Shown in pieces: positions 24,749 to 34,143 of a stretch of DNA of 64,000 nt (position 1 is the first letter of the stretch; every line of letters begins with the position of its first letter). The notes beneath the pieces are model-generated. The model did not search any database. It was not told the DNA's origin and was given only the letters and a program-made list of their open reading frames with translations. This stretch comes from Algiphilus sp965216485 (GTDB taxonomy: Bacteria; Pseudomonadota; Gammaproteobacteria; Nevskiales; Nevskiaceae). Location of the stretch: NCBI RefSeq assembly GCF_965216485.1, contig NZ_OZ244162.1, positions 1,674,001-1,738,000 on the forward strand, read 5' to 3'. The position numbers were made by a program, and so were the translations under genes.

Positions 24749-25881
24749 GACAGGCCATGATCAAGCATTTCGCTCCCGCCGCATTGCTTTCCCTCGTAGC
24801 CCTGCTGCTACCGATAGCAGGGGTCCCCGCCTGGGCGGTGGCGGCGGCCAGCGCCGTCGCCTTCGCGGCCTGGGCGGTATCGCTGTGGCTGGCATTGCAG
24901 CATGCGCCCGACGCGACAAGCAGCGCCGGCGACCATCAGCTGCTCGAGCAACTGGGCGAACGCGCGGATGAAGAGATCGGTGGCGTCTTCCATGAAATCG
25001 GGCGCGTGCGCGGCCTGATATCCGAAGCCATCGGTAGCCTCAGCAAGAACTTTTCCGATATGGCGGCTCAGGCCAAGGAACAGGAACAGTTGGTGCGTCG
25101 CCTGGCGCAGCCGGAAGGGCGGGACATCAGCGTCAGCAACTTCGCAGAGGAAACCCAGCAGTTGATGCAGGCCTTTGCCGGACGGCTGTCCGATGTCGGC
25201 AAGCGTTCGGCGGCAACGGTTGCCCGGATCGACGACATGGCGCAGCGCCTGGACGGCATGTTCGTGCTGCTTGAGGACGTCAAATCCATCGCCGATCAGA
25301 CCAATCTGCTTGCCCTGAACGCGGCCATTGAGGCGGCGCGCGCCGGTGAAGCCGGTCGCGGCTTTGCGGTGGTCGCCGAAGAGGTGCGTTCGCTGTCGCA
25401 GCGCTCGAACAGCTTCAACGAGCAGATTCGCAAGCTCGCGACGGAAGCCAAGGAATCGGTGGCTTCGGCACGCGAGGCGGTCGAGCAGATGGTGGATCAA
25501 GACAGCGATCTGTCCGCGGAAGCCTCGCGTCAGACGGAGGCCCTTGTGGGCCACGTGCGCGCCATTCGCGAAGCCCTCGACCGCACCGCGGAGCAGGCGA
25601 CCAAGGGGAGCCAGAAGGTGGGGCGGTCGGTGGATGAGGCCGTGCGTGCACTCCAGTTTGACGATATCGCCACGCAGGCGCTGGGCGCGGCTGAGGTCCA
25701 CCTGAAGCGATTGCAGGACACCGCAGATGCTGCCAATGGCGTGACCAAGCGGGGTGTGGACCCGGCGCAGGCGCTGGCATCGAAGGAAGCCGCGCGCTCG
25801 AAGGTCGTCGAATTGAACCGACCCGTGCACAAGCCGGTCTCCCAGTCGGACCTGAAGGCAGGTTCGGTTGAACTCTTCTAA
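24745..25881 (+). CDS. Membrane-anchored MCP-like protein with CheZ-like motif
   Basis: 378 residues. Two closely spaced hydrophobic segments at about residues 10-52 form a hairpin anchor with almost no periplasmic part. A shortened MCP signalling domain follows, with the tip motif IADQTNLLALNAAIEAARAGE and GFAVVAEEVRSLSQRS. Near the C-terminus LQFDDIATQ (residues 303-311) has the D-x3-Q spacing of the CheZ active site. No CheZ, CheC or CheX is encoded elsewhere in this second operon, so a CheY-P phosphatase or CheZ-like role is possible but inferred. ATG 24745 overlaps the cheB stop. Confidence 0.8.
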   Translation: MRQAMIKHFAPAALLSLVALLLPIAGVPAWAVAAASAVAFAAWAVSLWLALQHAPDATSSAGDHQLLEQLGERADEEIGGVFHEIGRVRGLISEAIGSLSKNFSDMAAQAKEQEQLVRRLAQPEGRDISVSNFAEETQQLMQAFAGRLSDVGKRSAATVARIDDMAQRLDGMFVLLEDVKSIADQTNLLALNAAIEAARAGEAGRGFAVVAEEVRSLSQRSNSFNEQIRKLATEAKESVASAREAVEQMVDQDSDLSAEASRQTEALVGHVRAIREALDRTAEQATKGSQKVGRSVDEAVRALQFDDIATQALGAAEVHLKRLQDTADAANGVTKRGVDPAQALASKEAARSKVVELNRPVHKPVSQSDLKAGSVELF

Positions 25882-25969
25882 AGCAAGAAGGATCGCCGAA
25901 ACAGAACAAGCGCGCTGCCGCCGCGCGTTATGATCAGGCATATCAGAAAAGCGACAGCGAGCGTGCGAG

Positions 25970-28069
25970 ATGGGAGGAATGGCAACGGGCGGTCATCGCT
26001 CACGGCGATGGGCTGACTGGGCACAGGGGCTTGCGGCAATAGCGTGGCTCTGGATGGCAACGCCGGTACTGGCGGAGGCACCGCCGGACCGGACGGCGCT
26101 CTATGCACGCTTCGACAGCCTCACCGCACAGGCCATCGCCCAGCTCCCGCTGCCGGAATCCGGTCGAACCCCAAATGCCCTCGTCTGGTACGTGCAGTCG
26201 GAGGGAGGGCTTGGTGACGTCTCGGTAGGTCTGCATGAGATTACCGATGCCGAATTGGTGCGATTCGATACGCGGATGGGGGCGGGCAGCCGGCGTGCAG
26301 CGGGTGAGGCGGAATTCCTTGGCCGTGCCCCGCATCCCGGTCCGGGGACCTACCGGCTCACCGTGCGCTACGACGAAGCCATGGCAGTGCATGCCATGGA
26401 GTTGGAACTGAAGGGGGACGAGCGCCTCATCGAACTGCAGTTGCCGGAGGATGCCGAGGCCTTGCCTGACCTCATTCTGTGGGGTGAACGCGACTCCGGG
26501 GGCTTCTTCCAGTCGCTGGTGCGCTGGATTGGCCTGTCCGTGCAGGTCGACCATCAGCGCAACAGCCTGTACACGCAAGCGCTTCAAGCGCCCGACGTGC
26601 GTCTCGGCCGGCAGCAATGCCAGCGCGGCGACGCCACTTCCATCGACGGATTGCTGCTGTTGCGCGCTGCCGTCGAAAGCTACCCGGAGACGGTTCCCGC
26701 CTCGCTGGCCAGCAGCTATGCCCAATGCGTGCTGCAGCGCGGCTACCGGGCCGAGGCCGAGCGCGTACTGCAAACGGTGTCGGAAGCAGCGCTACCGTAC
26801 GAAACGCTGATCGACCTCGGACTTGCCTTTGCCGATATGGACACGGCTCGCGGTGCACTCGATCAGTCCATTGCCATCCTCCAGGCGAGCAGGGACCTCG
26901 ACCCACTCGAAAGCGACATCGAGCTGCGCGATCGCCTGTCGGTCGCCTTGTTGCGTGCCGGCCGGAGTGCCGAGGCGTTGGAGGTGCTGCAGCGTGGTCC
27001 GCATCTTCAGGTCGGGGAAATCTGGGGCGAGGGCGAGGCGGCCCATCCCACCCTGTTCTTCATGCTGCTCAACTACGGCATCGCACTCGCACAGCAGGGC
27101 AAGCTGGTGGAGGCCATGTCGGTCTTTGACCTGGTGGCGGCGCGCACAACCCGCGGCCCAGTGGGCCAGACGCTGAGTGACCAGGCCAATCACATGCTGG
27201 GCTGGGCCCTGCTGCGCCAGCGCCAGGGGCGCGAGGCCGCTGCGGCCTTCGACCGGGTGTCACTCGACGGGCCCTATGCCGAAGGCGCGCTGCTGGGCCG
27301 CGGCTGGGCCATGCTCACGGGAGAGAATCCCTCTCTCAAGCGCAAGAATATTCCGGATCTCAGCGCCGGCGGTCTCAATGAAACCGCGCTTCGCGCCTTG
27401 TTCAAGACAGGAACCATCGGCTGTTTCGAATTGCAGCACTTCATCGACACCGTGTCCGCGTGCCGCAACGCCAGCCGCTTCGAGCGGGCACAGGTCCCTG
27501 ATTCGGCGGCGACGGCGCAGCAGAACGCCATGCCGTTCTGGGACGCGCTGTTTGCACGCAACGCCCGAGATCCGAGCGTCATTGAAGGCTATCTGGCCGC
27601 GGCTGATGCCGCCTTCGCCGTAGGCGATGGATGGCAGGGCATCGACCTGCTCGAACAGGTGCTGGACCGTCTCGATGTGGTGCAGACGCGGTGGAACGCG
27701 ACCATGGATCTGATCGAAGCGGGCGCTGCGCCGACCCTGACCTCCGCCCGACTGGACCATGATCCGTCCAGCGCCGCAGCGGATCTGCACTGGTGGCTCA
27801 GGGAGTGGGTGACGCGTCCGGAGACGGTGGCCCTGCAGGACAGCTTTGCTGCCACGGCACCGCTGGTGGCACGACTGCGCGAGCAAGAAGACGAAGCTGC
27901 CACGCGGACGGTGGAGGCGCTGCTCACGCTGCGCCAGGCCCTTGCCGTGGCCTACCGCGCCAGCGCGGCGGAGGCGATGGAGCAGGTCTGGCAGCGTTAT
28001 GCCGAGCACCGCGTCAACGCACAGCTGGGGCTTGCGCGGGCCTACGACCGGGCGCTTGGCGGGCCGTGA
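25970..28069 (+). CDS. Exported helical-repeat (TPR-like) protein, unknown function
   Basis: 699 residues. An N-terminal hydrophobic stretch (GLAAIAWLWMATPVLA) ending before EAPPDRTA fits a signal peptide, so the protein is probably periplasmic. Residues about 215-430 contain helix pairs of TPR character (ASLASSYAQCVLQRGYRAEAERV, LRDRLSVALLRAGRSAEALEVL, LLNYGIALAQQGKLVEAMSVF, HMLGWALLRQRQGREAAAAF). The rest is not recognised. It follows the chemotaxis operon by 88 bases in the same direction. ATG 25970 or 25979 may be the start; neither has ideal spacing to a Shine-Dalgarno sequence. Confidence 0.75.
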   Translation: MGGMATGGHRSRRWADWAQGLAAIAWLWMATPVLAEAPPDRTALYARFDSLTAQAIAQLPLPESGRTPNALVWYVQSEGGLGDVSVGLHEITDAELVRFDTRMGAGSRRAAGEAEFLGRAPHPGPGTYRLTVRYDEAMAVHAMELELKGDERLIELQLPEDAEALPDLILWGERDSGGFFQSLVRWIGLSVQVDHQRNSLYTQALQAPDVRLGRQQCQRGDATSIDGLLLLRAAVESYPETVPASLASSYAQCVLQRGYRAEAERVLQTVSEAALPYETLIDLGLAFADMDTARGALDQSIAILQASRDLDPLESDIELRDRLSVALLRAGRSAEALEVLQRGPHLQVGEIWGEGEAAHPTLFFMLLNYGIALAQQGKLVEAMSVFDLVAARTTRGPVGQTLSDQANHMLGWALLRQRQGREAAAAFDRVSLDGPYAEGALLGRGWAMLTGENPSLKRKNIPDLSAGGLNETALRALFKTGTIGCFELQHFIDTVSACRNASRFERAQVPDSAATAQQNAMPFWDALFARNARDPSVIEGYLAAADAAFAVGDGWQGIDLLEQVLDRLDVVQTRWNATMDLIEAGAAPTLTSARLDHDPSSAAADLHWWLREWVTRPETVALQDSFAATAPLVARLREQEDEAATRTVEALLTLRQALAVAYRASAAEAMEQVWQRYAEHRVNAQLGLARAYDRALGGP

Positions 28070-28091
28070 GACGGCGCGATTCGGGAAGCGA

Positions 28092-28700
28092 CTAGAGCGG
28101 AGGATCTTCGCGCAGTTCGGCCAGCATCTGCTCGACTTTCGCCAGGGCGCGTGCCGGGTCTTCGCACTCCAGGATCTGCTGCTTGCGCTCGGGGGTCACG
28201 GGCAGCAGCTCTGTCAGCCGGTTGGCCACCCAAGCGGCGTCGTCGAGCCGTTTGGGCGAGGGAAACTGGGCGTCACCGATCTGGGTGATGGCGCGTTCCA
28301 GCAGTTCGGCGAGGTGGCTGTGTGCGTCTGGCACGGGGAGGGGGTCGGGTGGTTCAAGCAGGCGCACGGTGGCCATGAGCAGGCCGTCGTCGCGGGTCCA
28401 GCTGTCTTGGACGGTGAAGCGATTTTCGCCGGTGGCCATCAAGGTGTAGCGGCCCGGCTGCGGTTGCTCCCACTCCCGGATACGCGCCGTACAGCCCACC
28501 CCGTGCGGCACTGCAGGCTGACCGGTCTCAAAGCCGGCCCGGATGAGACAGACACCGAATACGCTGTTGGTGCGCAGGCAGGTCTCGGTCATGGCCAGAT
28601 AGCGCGGCTCGAAGATGCGCAATGGCAGAAAGCCCGCAGGAAACAGGACACTGCGCAGCGGAAAAAGGGGGATTTCCAGCGATGGGGCGGGATCCGTCAT
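28092..28700 (-). CDS. Lon-protease substrate-binding-domain (LON_substr_bdg) protein
   Basis: 202-residue stand-alone relative of the Lon N-terminal domain (ASCH/LON type, peptidase S16-like). The start MTDPAPSLEIPLFPLRSVLF and LPLRIFEPRYLAM are the family signature, and FGVCLIRAG, TARIREWEQPQPGRYTLMATG follow. The ATG at 28700 is chosen because conservation begins there; an in-frame upstream extension reaches across the divergent promoter region. No protease or ATPase domain is present. Its cellular role is unknown. It is convergent with the TPR gene and divergent from the exporter gene. Confidence 0.88.
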   Translation of the reverse strand: MTDPAPSLEIPLFPLRSVLFPAGFLPLRIFEPRYLAMTETCLRTNSVFGVCLIRAGFETGQPAVPHGVGCTARIREWEQPQPGRYTLMATGENRFTVQDSWTRDDGLLMATVRLLEPPDPLPVPDAHSHLAELLERAITQIGDAQFPSPKRLDDAAWVANRLTELLPVTPERKQQILECEDPARALAKVEQMLAELREDPPL

Positions 28701-28804
28701 GCCGCACAGCATACGTGCCATGCCCTGTCGGCGGGATGGCGTCCAATCACAGCCCACCGTCCACATTGAGGAGGTGATGAGAGGGTGCGGCGGTATCATG
28801 GCGC

Positions 28805-30025
28805 ATGCCCATGAACGACGCGCCTGCACCCATACCCCGCGGCCTGGTGCTGCTGCTCGGCTCCATCATGGCCTTCGGTCCGCTGTCGATCGACATGTAT
28901 CTACCCAGCCTGCCCACGCTGGGCGAGGTCTTCGGGGCGACCGAGGCGCGGGTGCAGCTTACCCTCAGTGCCTATCTCCTCGGCCTGGCGGTAGGGCAGC
29001 TCATCTACGGGCCAGTGGCGGATCGATGGGGCCGTCGGCGGCCACTGCTGTTCGGCATCGCGCTGTTCACCATTGCATCCATCGGTTGCGCGCTGGCAAC
29101 CAGTATTGATGCCCTCATCGCATTACGCGCTCTGCAGGCGCTGGGCGGGGCTGCCGGCATGGTCATGGTGCGCGCCGTCGTGCGCGACCTGTTCAGCGCG
29201 CAGGGCGGCGCACGCATGTATTCCATGCTGATGCTGGTGATGGGTGCAGCACCCATCCTCGCCCCGGCACTGGGTGGTCAGGTATTGATCTGGATGGGTT
29301 GGCGCTGGATCTTCGGAGCGCTGGCCTTGATGGGGCTCATCTGCTTCACGGCTGTTGCACTGCACTTGGCGGAGACGCTGCCCGAAGGCGTGATGCGAAC
29401 CAACCGGGCGCGGCCTGTCAGTCGTGTGGCGGGCGATTACCGCCGCGTGTTGACGCATCCGCAATTTTTCTTCTGTGTGCTGACCGGGGCCAGCTCCCTG
29501 GCGGCGCTCTTTGCCTACATTTCCGCGTCGCCCTTCGTGCTGATCGACCTTCTCGGTGTCGAGCCGGCAGCCTACGGCGTCTGGTTCGGCCTGAATGCCG
29601 CGGCCTTCATTGTCGGCTCCCAAGTCAACGCGCGTCTGCTGCGGCATCGTCGACCCGAACAGATCCTGCCCTGGACCGTCGGCGCCTTTGCCGTGGCGAC
29701 GCTGGTGATGCTCGCGGTCTGTGCCAGCCCCGCCTTCGGCTTGTTCAGTTTTCTATGCAGCATGGCCGTGGTGCTGTTCACGGTGGGCTGTACGCTGGCC
29801 AACACGACGGCGCTGGCACTGCAGCCCTTTGTCTATGAAGCCGGCGCTGCCTCCGCACTGCTGGGCACCATGCAACTCTCCGCCGGCGCTGCCGCCGGCA
29901 TCGCGGTGGCGATCAGCTACAGCGACAGCCCGATTCCGCTGGCCGTTGTTGTAGCCGCTTGCGGGATCATCGCCTTCGCGGCTTTCGCACGCGGCCAGCG
30001 CTATCTTGTAGCCGAGTTGGCGTAA
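28805..30025 (+). CDS. Bcr/CflA-family multidrug exporter (MFS)
   Basis: 12-helix major facilitator of 406 residues. The first helices carry the Bcr/CflA signature GPLSIDMYLPSLPTLGEVFG, followed by the MFS loop motif GPVADRWGRRRPLL and LRALQALGGAAGMVMVRAVVRDL. Expected to export drugs by proton antiport; substrate unknown. The gene diverges from the LON-domain gene with a 104-base shared promoter region, and a palindromic repeat array starts about 45 bases after its stop. Confidence 0.93.
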   Translation: MPMNDAPAPIPRGLVLLLGSIMAFGPLSIDMYLPSLPTLGEVFGATEARVQLTLSAYLLGLAVGQLIYGPVADRWGRRRPLLFGIALFTIASIGCALATSIDALIALRALQALGGAAGMVMVRAVVRDLFSAQGGARMYSMLMLVMGAAPILAPALGGQVLIWMGWRWIFGALALMGLICFTAVALHLAETLPEGVMRTNRARPVSRVAGDYRRVLTHPQFFFCVLTGASSLAALFAYISASPFVLIDLLGVEPAAYGVWFGLNAAAFIVGSQVNARLLRHRRPEQILPWTVGAFAVATLVMLAVCASPAFGLFSFLCSMAVVLFTVGCTLANTTALALQPFVYEAGAASALLGTMQLSAGAAAGIAVAISYSDSPIPLAVVVAACGIIAFAAFARGQRYLVAELA

Positions 30026-30068
30026 GGCGTCGAGGTACGAGAGCGCTGATCGCCCCTCGTCCTCATCC

Positions 30069-30731
30069 GCCTAATGCCCCCTCATCCCCGGCCCTTCTCC
30101 CCGACGGGGAGAAGGGAGAAAAAGCTCTCTACGTGCCAAGGAACACGAGAGCTCCTCGCCCCTGAGGGGAAGAGGGGTTGGGGTGAGGGGAGCAGCGCAA
30201 GCTGCGCATTCAGCATCAGCAGTGCGCGAATCTGACGCGCGTCACGCGCCTCCTCTTTCTCCAGCCTCAGTCCCCGAGGGGGGAAGGGAAAGGCGCGCTT
30301 CGCTGCATGTTCAAGACGCAGCACAGAAAAGCCCCTCGCCCTCTGGGGAGAGGGGTTGGGGTGAGGGGACAGCGTCAGCTGCGCATGCAACATGAGTAGC
30401 GATCGAATCTGACGCACGTCGCGCGCCTCCTCTTTCTCCAGCCTTAGTCCCCGAAGGGGGAAGGGAAAGGCGCGCTTCGCTGCATGTTCAAGACGCAGCA
30501 TAGAAAAGCCCCTCGCCCTCTGGGGAGAGGGGTTGGGGTGAGGGGACAGCGTCAGCTGCGCATTCAACATCAGCAGCGATCGAATCTTACGCGCGTCGCA
30601 CGCCCTACTCATCAAAAGCCCTTCGACCCTCGGGGAAGGGGCGGGGGCGCTGCATGGTTAAGATGCAGCACAAGAGAAGCCCCTCGCCCCTCTGGGGAGA
30701 GGGGTTGGGGTGAGGGGGTGAGGGGGCGAGA
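30069..30731 (+). repeat. Palindromic repeat array 1 (about 178-bp units)
   Basis: Fills the gap between the exporter and phoD-like genes. Units contain a perfect hairpin CCCTTCTCCCC/GGGGAGAAGGG (for example 30083-30107, 11-bp stem, 3-base loop) and a second, imperfect hairpin ending GGGGAGAGGGGTTGGGG. Unit starts marked by the block AGCGTCAGCTGCGCAT and variants fall near 30191, 30371 and 30548, giving a 177-180-base period; the last unit is partial. Open frames here encode HPNPSP-type repeats on either strand and are not genes. Confidence 0.88.
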
Positions 30732-30827
30732 GGGCGAGGGCGCGGATATAAAGGCTGCACCACCCTGCCACACAGCCTTCACCACATGACGCTAGCCTTC
30801 ACCGATTCAGGCCAGTGAGGGCGTGCA

Positions 30828-32249
30828 ATGTCTGACACCAATGTGACGCGGCGGCGCATTCTGGGTGCGGCACTCGCGCAGGGCGTCCGGCGGGTATCGG
30901 CGCCCCTGGTGATGACCGGCTTCGTGCGGCCGGCGAGGGCAGCAGTCGGCCAGCTTCGCGCCGGCCCCATGCGTGGTCACTGCACGCCGCGCAGTGCCTG
31001 GTTCTGGCTCCAGACCGAAGGGGCCTGCGATGTGCGCCTTGAATATTGGGACCTTCAGAGCCCTGGCCAACGGCTACTGACTCCGGTGACGCGGACCCAG
31101 CCCGCAGAAAGTCATTGCCTCCACGCACGCCTGGGACAGCTCGTGCCCGGAGCCAGCTACGCCGTTCGGCTCTTGATTGATGGTGAGGAGGTCACCGAGG
31201 CGCCGGTCGTGTTCCGCACGGAGGCAGCCTTCCAGCGCGGTGGACAGGCCGCGGATGCCACGCTACTCGCCGGCAGTTGTGCGCGCACGCACGATCCGCT
31301 GTTTGGCGAATCGGCGCCCACGGACGGGCGTTACGACATCTTCACGACCGTGGCGCGGGAACAGGCCGATGCGATGGTCTGGCTGGGTGACAACGTCTAC
31401 TTCCGCGCCGGTAGCGGCCACCTTCGCGCCTTTGACCGCGAAGGCATGGATCATCGCTATCGTCACACGCGCGCATTGGAGGCGCTGCAGCCGCTGCTGC
31501 GTGGGCCGCGACATATCGCCATCTGGGACGATCACGACTACGGGCCGAACAACCCGGGCCAGGAATGGATCTTCAAGGACACCAGCCTCGCGCTGTTCAA
31601 GCGTTATTGGTCCAATGCCAGCTATGGCCTGCCCGGCCTGGACGGCGTTTTCGGCGTGGACCGTGTCTCGGATGTGGATCTCTATCTGCTGGATGGCCGC
31701 TACTACCGCGACGATCAGTATCTGAAGGGCGTGCCGGACAAGCAGATGCTGGGGCCCGGGCAAATACGATGGCTGCAGAACAGCCTGTTGCAGTCCACCG
31801 CACGCTTCAAGCTGATCTGTAATGGCACTGGCGTGCTGACCAACTGGGTCATGCAGGGCCAGGATTGGGCCTACGCACCGGAAGGGTGGAGCAACTTTGT
31901 GGCAGAACGCGAAAGCTTCATGCAGTGGCTGAAGACCAACGATGTGCGCGGCGTGCTCTTCCTGAGCGGCGATCGCCACTTCACGCAACTGCTGCGCCAG
32001 CAGCGTGAAAACACCTATCCACTCTACGAAATCGTGACCTCGCCGCTCACGGCCGGCCCGGCGCGCGACCTCGGCAATGAGGGCGACAACCCCTTGCTGG
32101 TCGAGGGCACGCTGCACGCGCGTCACAACTATTGCCGGATTCATGCAACCGGCGCGGCGGAGGATCGGCGCCTGGAAGTCTCGGTACGCGGTACTCAGGG
32201 CCAACTGCTCTGGGAGCACACGATCACGGCGGCCGAACTCGGTAACTGA
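30828..32249 (+). CDS. PhoD-like alkaline phosphatase, Tat-exported
   Basis: Metal-dependent phosphoesterase of the alkaline phosphatase D family. 473 residues with a twin-arginine leader (TRRRILGAALAQ), a fibronectin-like N-terminal domain (about residues 40-130) and a catalytic domain with LAGSCARTHDP, MVWLGDNVYF, IAIWDDHDYGPNN and LFLSGDRHFTQLL, the residues that bind Fe3+/Ca2+ in the family. Likely periplasmic and used for phosphate release from organic esters. A Pho box was not identified upstream, where the repeat array ends about 100 bases before the start. Confidence 0.9.
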   Translation: MSDTNVTRRRILGAALAQGVRRVSAPLVMTGFVRPARAAVGQLRAGPMRGHCTPRSAWFWLQTEGACDVRLEYWDLQSPGQRLLTPVTRTQPAESHCLHARLGQLVPGASYAVRLLIDGEEVTEAPVVFRTEAAFQRGGQAADATLLAGSCARTHDPLFGESAPTDGRYDIFTTVAREQADAMVWLGDNVYFRAGSGHLRAFDREGMDHRYRHTRALEALQPLLRGPRHIAIWDDHDYGPNNPGQEWIFKDTSLALFKRYWSNASYGLPGLDGVFGVDRVSDVDLYLLDGRYYRDDQYLKGVPDKQMLGPGQIRWLQNSLLQSTARFKLICNGTGVLTNWVMQGQDWAYAPEGWSNFVAERESFMQWLKTNDVRGVLFLSGDRHFTQLLRQQRENTYPLYEIVTSPLTAGPARDLGNEGDNPLLVEGTLHARHNYCRIHATGAAEDRRLEVSVRGTQGQLLWEHTITAAELGN

Positions 32250-32344
32250 TCGGCGCTTTCGGCACACGCACTGCGCGCTGCTGCGCCGCGCGGCGGCGAA
32301 AGGCACACTTGTCGCCTCCATTACGACAAGGAAGAGGGACACGC

Positions 32345-33235
32345 ATGGCCTTTGAGACGCTGCGCACCGAGACCAATGAAGACGGCATCTGCATTCTCCG
32401 GCTGCACCGCCCGGATCAGATGAACGCCTTCACCGTGCAGATGGCCAATGAGCTCGAGCAATTCTTTCGCGGCGTCAATGACGACGACAGCGTCCGCGCC
32501 ATCGTGGTGACCGGTGAAGGCAAGGCCTTTTGCGCCGGGATGGATCTCTCCGCTGAAGGCAATGTCTTTGGCCTGGATGAGTCCATGCAACCCACGCTCG
32601 AAGACATGGACCGCAAGCTGGAGGATCCGGCCTTTATCGCCGGCGTGCGCGACACCGGTGGCCGCGTCACCTTGGCGATCTACGACTGCTGCAAGCCCGT
32701 GATCGCCGCTATCAACGGCGCCGCGGTCGGCATCGGGGCGACCATGACGCTGGCAATGGATGCGCGGATTGCCTCCGAAAAGGCGCGCATCGGCTTCGTA
32801 TTCGGTCGGCTGGGGATCGTTCCGGAAGCCTGTTCCAGCTGGTTCCTGCCGCGCATCGTCGGCATGACCCAGGCGCTGGAGTGGTGCTACCAGGCGGACA
32901 TTCTCGACGCCGAGCAAGCGCGCGCCGGCGGGTTGGTCCGGGAAGTGGTGGCCGTCGACCGTATCGTCGAACACGCGGTGGAATACGCCCGCTCGCTGGT
33001 CAAGGGCCGTTCGCCGGTGGCTGTGGCCCTGACGCGCCAGATGATGCTGCGCAACAGTGCCGCGGCACACCCGCTGGAGGCGCACAAGCTTGATTCACTG
33101 GCGATGTTCTACACCAGCATCGATGACGGCAAGGAAGGGGTGCAGGCCTTTATCGAGAAGCGTGCGCCGAACTTCAAGGCCACGGTATCCAAGGATCTTC
33201 CGTCCTTCTTCGAGGCGTGGCGCAAGCGTGGCTGA
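32345..33235 (+). CDS. Enoyl-CoA hydratase/isomerase family protein
   Basis: Crotonase-fold enzyme of 296 residues; probably hydrates enoyl-CoA in fatty-acid or related acyl-CoA breakdown. The oxyanion-hole blocks are AFCAGMDLSAEGNVFG and INGAAVGIGATMTLAMDARIAS; the catalytic-region sequence RLGIVPEACSSWFLPRIVG has Glu at the family position. Start ATG 32345 has AAGGAAGAGGG upstream. Substrate cannot be specified from sequence; some relatives are annotated as crotonase-like without defined substrate. Confidence 0.9.
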   Translation: MAFETLRTETNEDGICILRLHRPDQMNAFTVQMANELEQFFRGVNDDDSVRAIVVTGEGKAFCAGMDLSAEGNVFGLDESMQPTLEDMDRKLEDPAFIAGVRDTGGRVTLAIYDCCKPVIAAINGAAVGIGATMTLAMDARIASEKARIGFVFGRLGIVPEACSSWFLPRIVGMTQALEWCYQADILDAEQARAGGLVREVVAVDRIVEHAVEYARSLVKGRSPVAVALTRQMMLRNSAAAHPLEAHKLDSLAMFYTSIDDGKEGVQAFIEKRAPNFKATVSKDLPSFFEAWRKRG

Positions 33236-33383
33236 TGCACGGAAGCGCAATGCAAAACAGTTGCAATTGCATGCAAGAGTGATTCGCAAACCACTGATTT
33301 AGAAGACAATTTTTCGACAAGTGCGGTCGGAGGCAGTATCCTGAGTAGGCTGTACTCGCACTCACGATATGGAGCTTCCCCCG

Positions 33384-33701
33384 ATGTCCAACAAGTCCTT
33401 CGACCGCCGTACCCTGCTCAAGCTGGCCGCCCTCGGCACGGGTTCGCTCGCAGCCGCACGCGCGCCGTCGCTATTCGCCGAAGATCCGAAGGTCGATCCG
33501 GAATCCGGTCAGGCCAAGGCCCTGAATTACGTGCATAACGCAGTCGACGCGAAGGACCACGAGCGCTACAAGGAAGGCAGCATCTGTGCCAACTGCGCGC
33601 TGTGGCAGGGCGGCGAAAGCGAGTGGGGCGCCTGCGGCATCTTCCCTGGCAAGCAGGTTGCCCACGATGGCTGGTGCACGGCCTGGGTCGCGCAGCAGTA
33701 A
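33384..33701 (+). CDS. High-potential iron-sulfur protein (HiPIP), Tat-exported
   Basis: Periplasmic [4Fe-4S] electron carrier. 105 residues with Tat-like leader (SFDRRTLLKLAALGTG) and Ala-rich cleavage region. The C-terminal part holds the four Cys of the family, in CANCALWQ, ACGIFPGKQVAHDGWC, with the typical FPGK and GWC context. ATG 33384 is preferred over ATG 33369 because GGAG (33371-33374) lies 9 bases upstream of it. HiPIPs are known from phototrophic and respiring Gammaproteobacteria; the partner oxidoreductase is not in the window. Confidence 0.95.
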   Translation: MSNKSFDRRTLLKLAALGTGSLAAARAPSLFAEDPKVDPESGQAKALNYVHNAVDAKDHERYKEGSICANCALWQGGESEWGACGIFPGKQVAHDGWCTAWVAQQ

Positions 33702-33762
33702 ACAGCGGCGCCGCGATCACGTAATCTACCCATGAGTATGGGTGGGTTGCGGGGTCGTTCTC

Positions 33763-34143
33763 ATGCATGGCCGGGCGAGGCAGCTGCGTCAGCAAGGCAC
33801 GGAGGCGGAACGTCGGCTGTGGTACCACCTACGCGGACGCCGCCTGGCAGGTTGGAAATTCCGCCGGCAACATGCGATCGGGCCCTATTTCGTCGATTTC
33901 GTCTGCCTGGATGCTGGTCTGATCGTGGAAGTGGATGGCAGCCAGCACATTGAACAACGCGCATCTGATGCGCGGCGATCTGCCTACCTGGAATCCTGTG
34001 GTTTCAGAGTTCTGCGGTTTTGGAACGATGAGGTCCTGAGCCAGACGGATCAGGTGCTCGAGGCCATCCTTCTTGCGTTGGGTGGCGCTGGTAGGTTGCC
34101 CCCTCACCCCAACCCCTCTCCCCCGAGGGGCGAGGGGCTATAA
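33763..34143 (+). CDS. DUF559 (Vsr-like endonuclease fold) protein
   Basis: 126 residues. Family blocks: RARQLRQQGTEAERRLWYHLR, GWKFRRQHAIGPYFVDFVC, IVEVDGSQH and LRFWNDEVL; the D, E-V-D and Q residues correspond to the PD-(D/E)XK-type core of the Vsr/DUF559 fold. Function is not known. The final roughly 15 codons (PHPNPSPPRGEGL) and the TAA stop lie in the first unit of the repeat array that follows. A GTG at 33742 is a less likely start because family members begin near MHGRARQLR. Confidence 0.85.
   Translation: MHGRARQLRQQGTEAERRLWYHLRGRRLAGWKFRRQHAIGPYFVDFVCLDAGLIVEVDGSQHIEQRASDARRSAYLESCGFRVLRFWNDEVLSQTDQVLEAILLALGGAGRLPPHPNPSPPRGEGL

Noticed and set aside
30082..30615. 177-codon minus-strand frame in array 1 with HPNPSPQRARG repeats
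   Set aside because: It is translation of the palindromic repeats, not a coding sequence.
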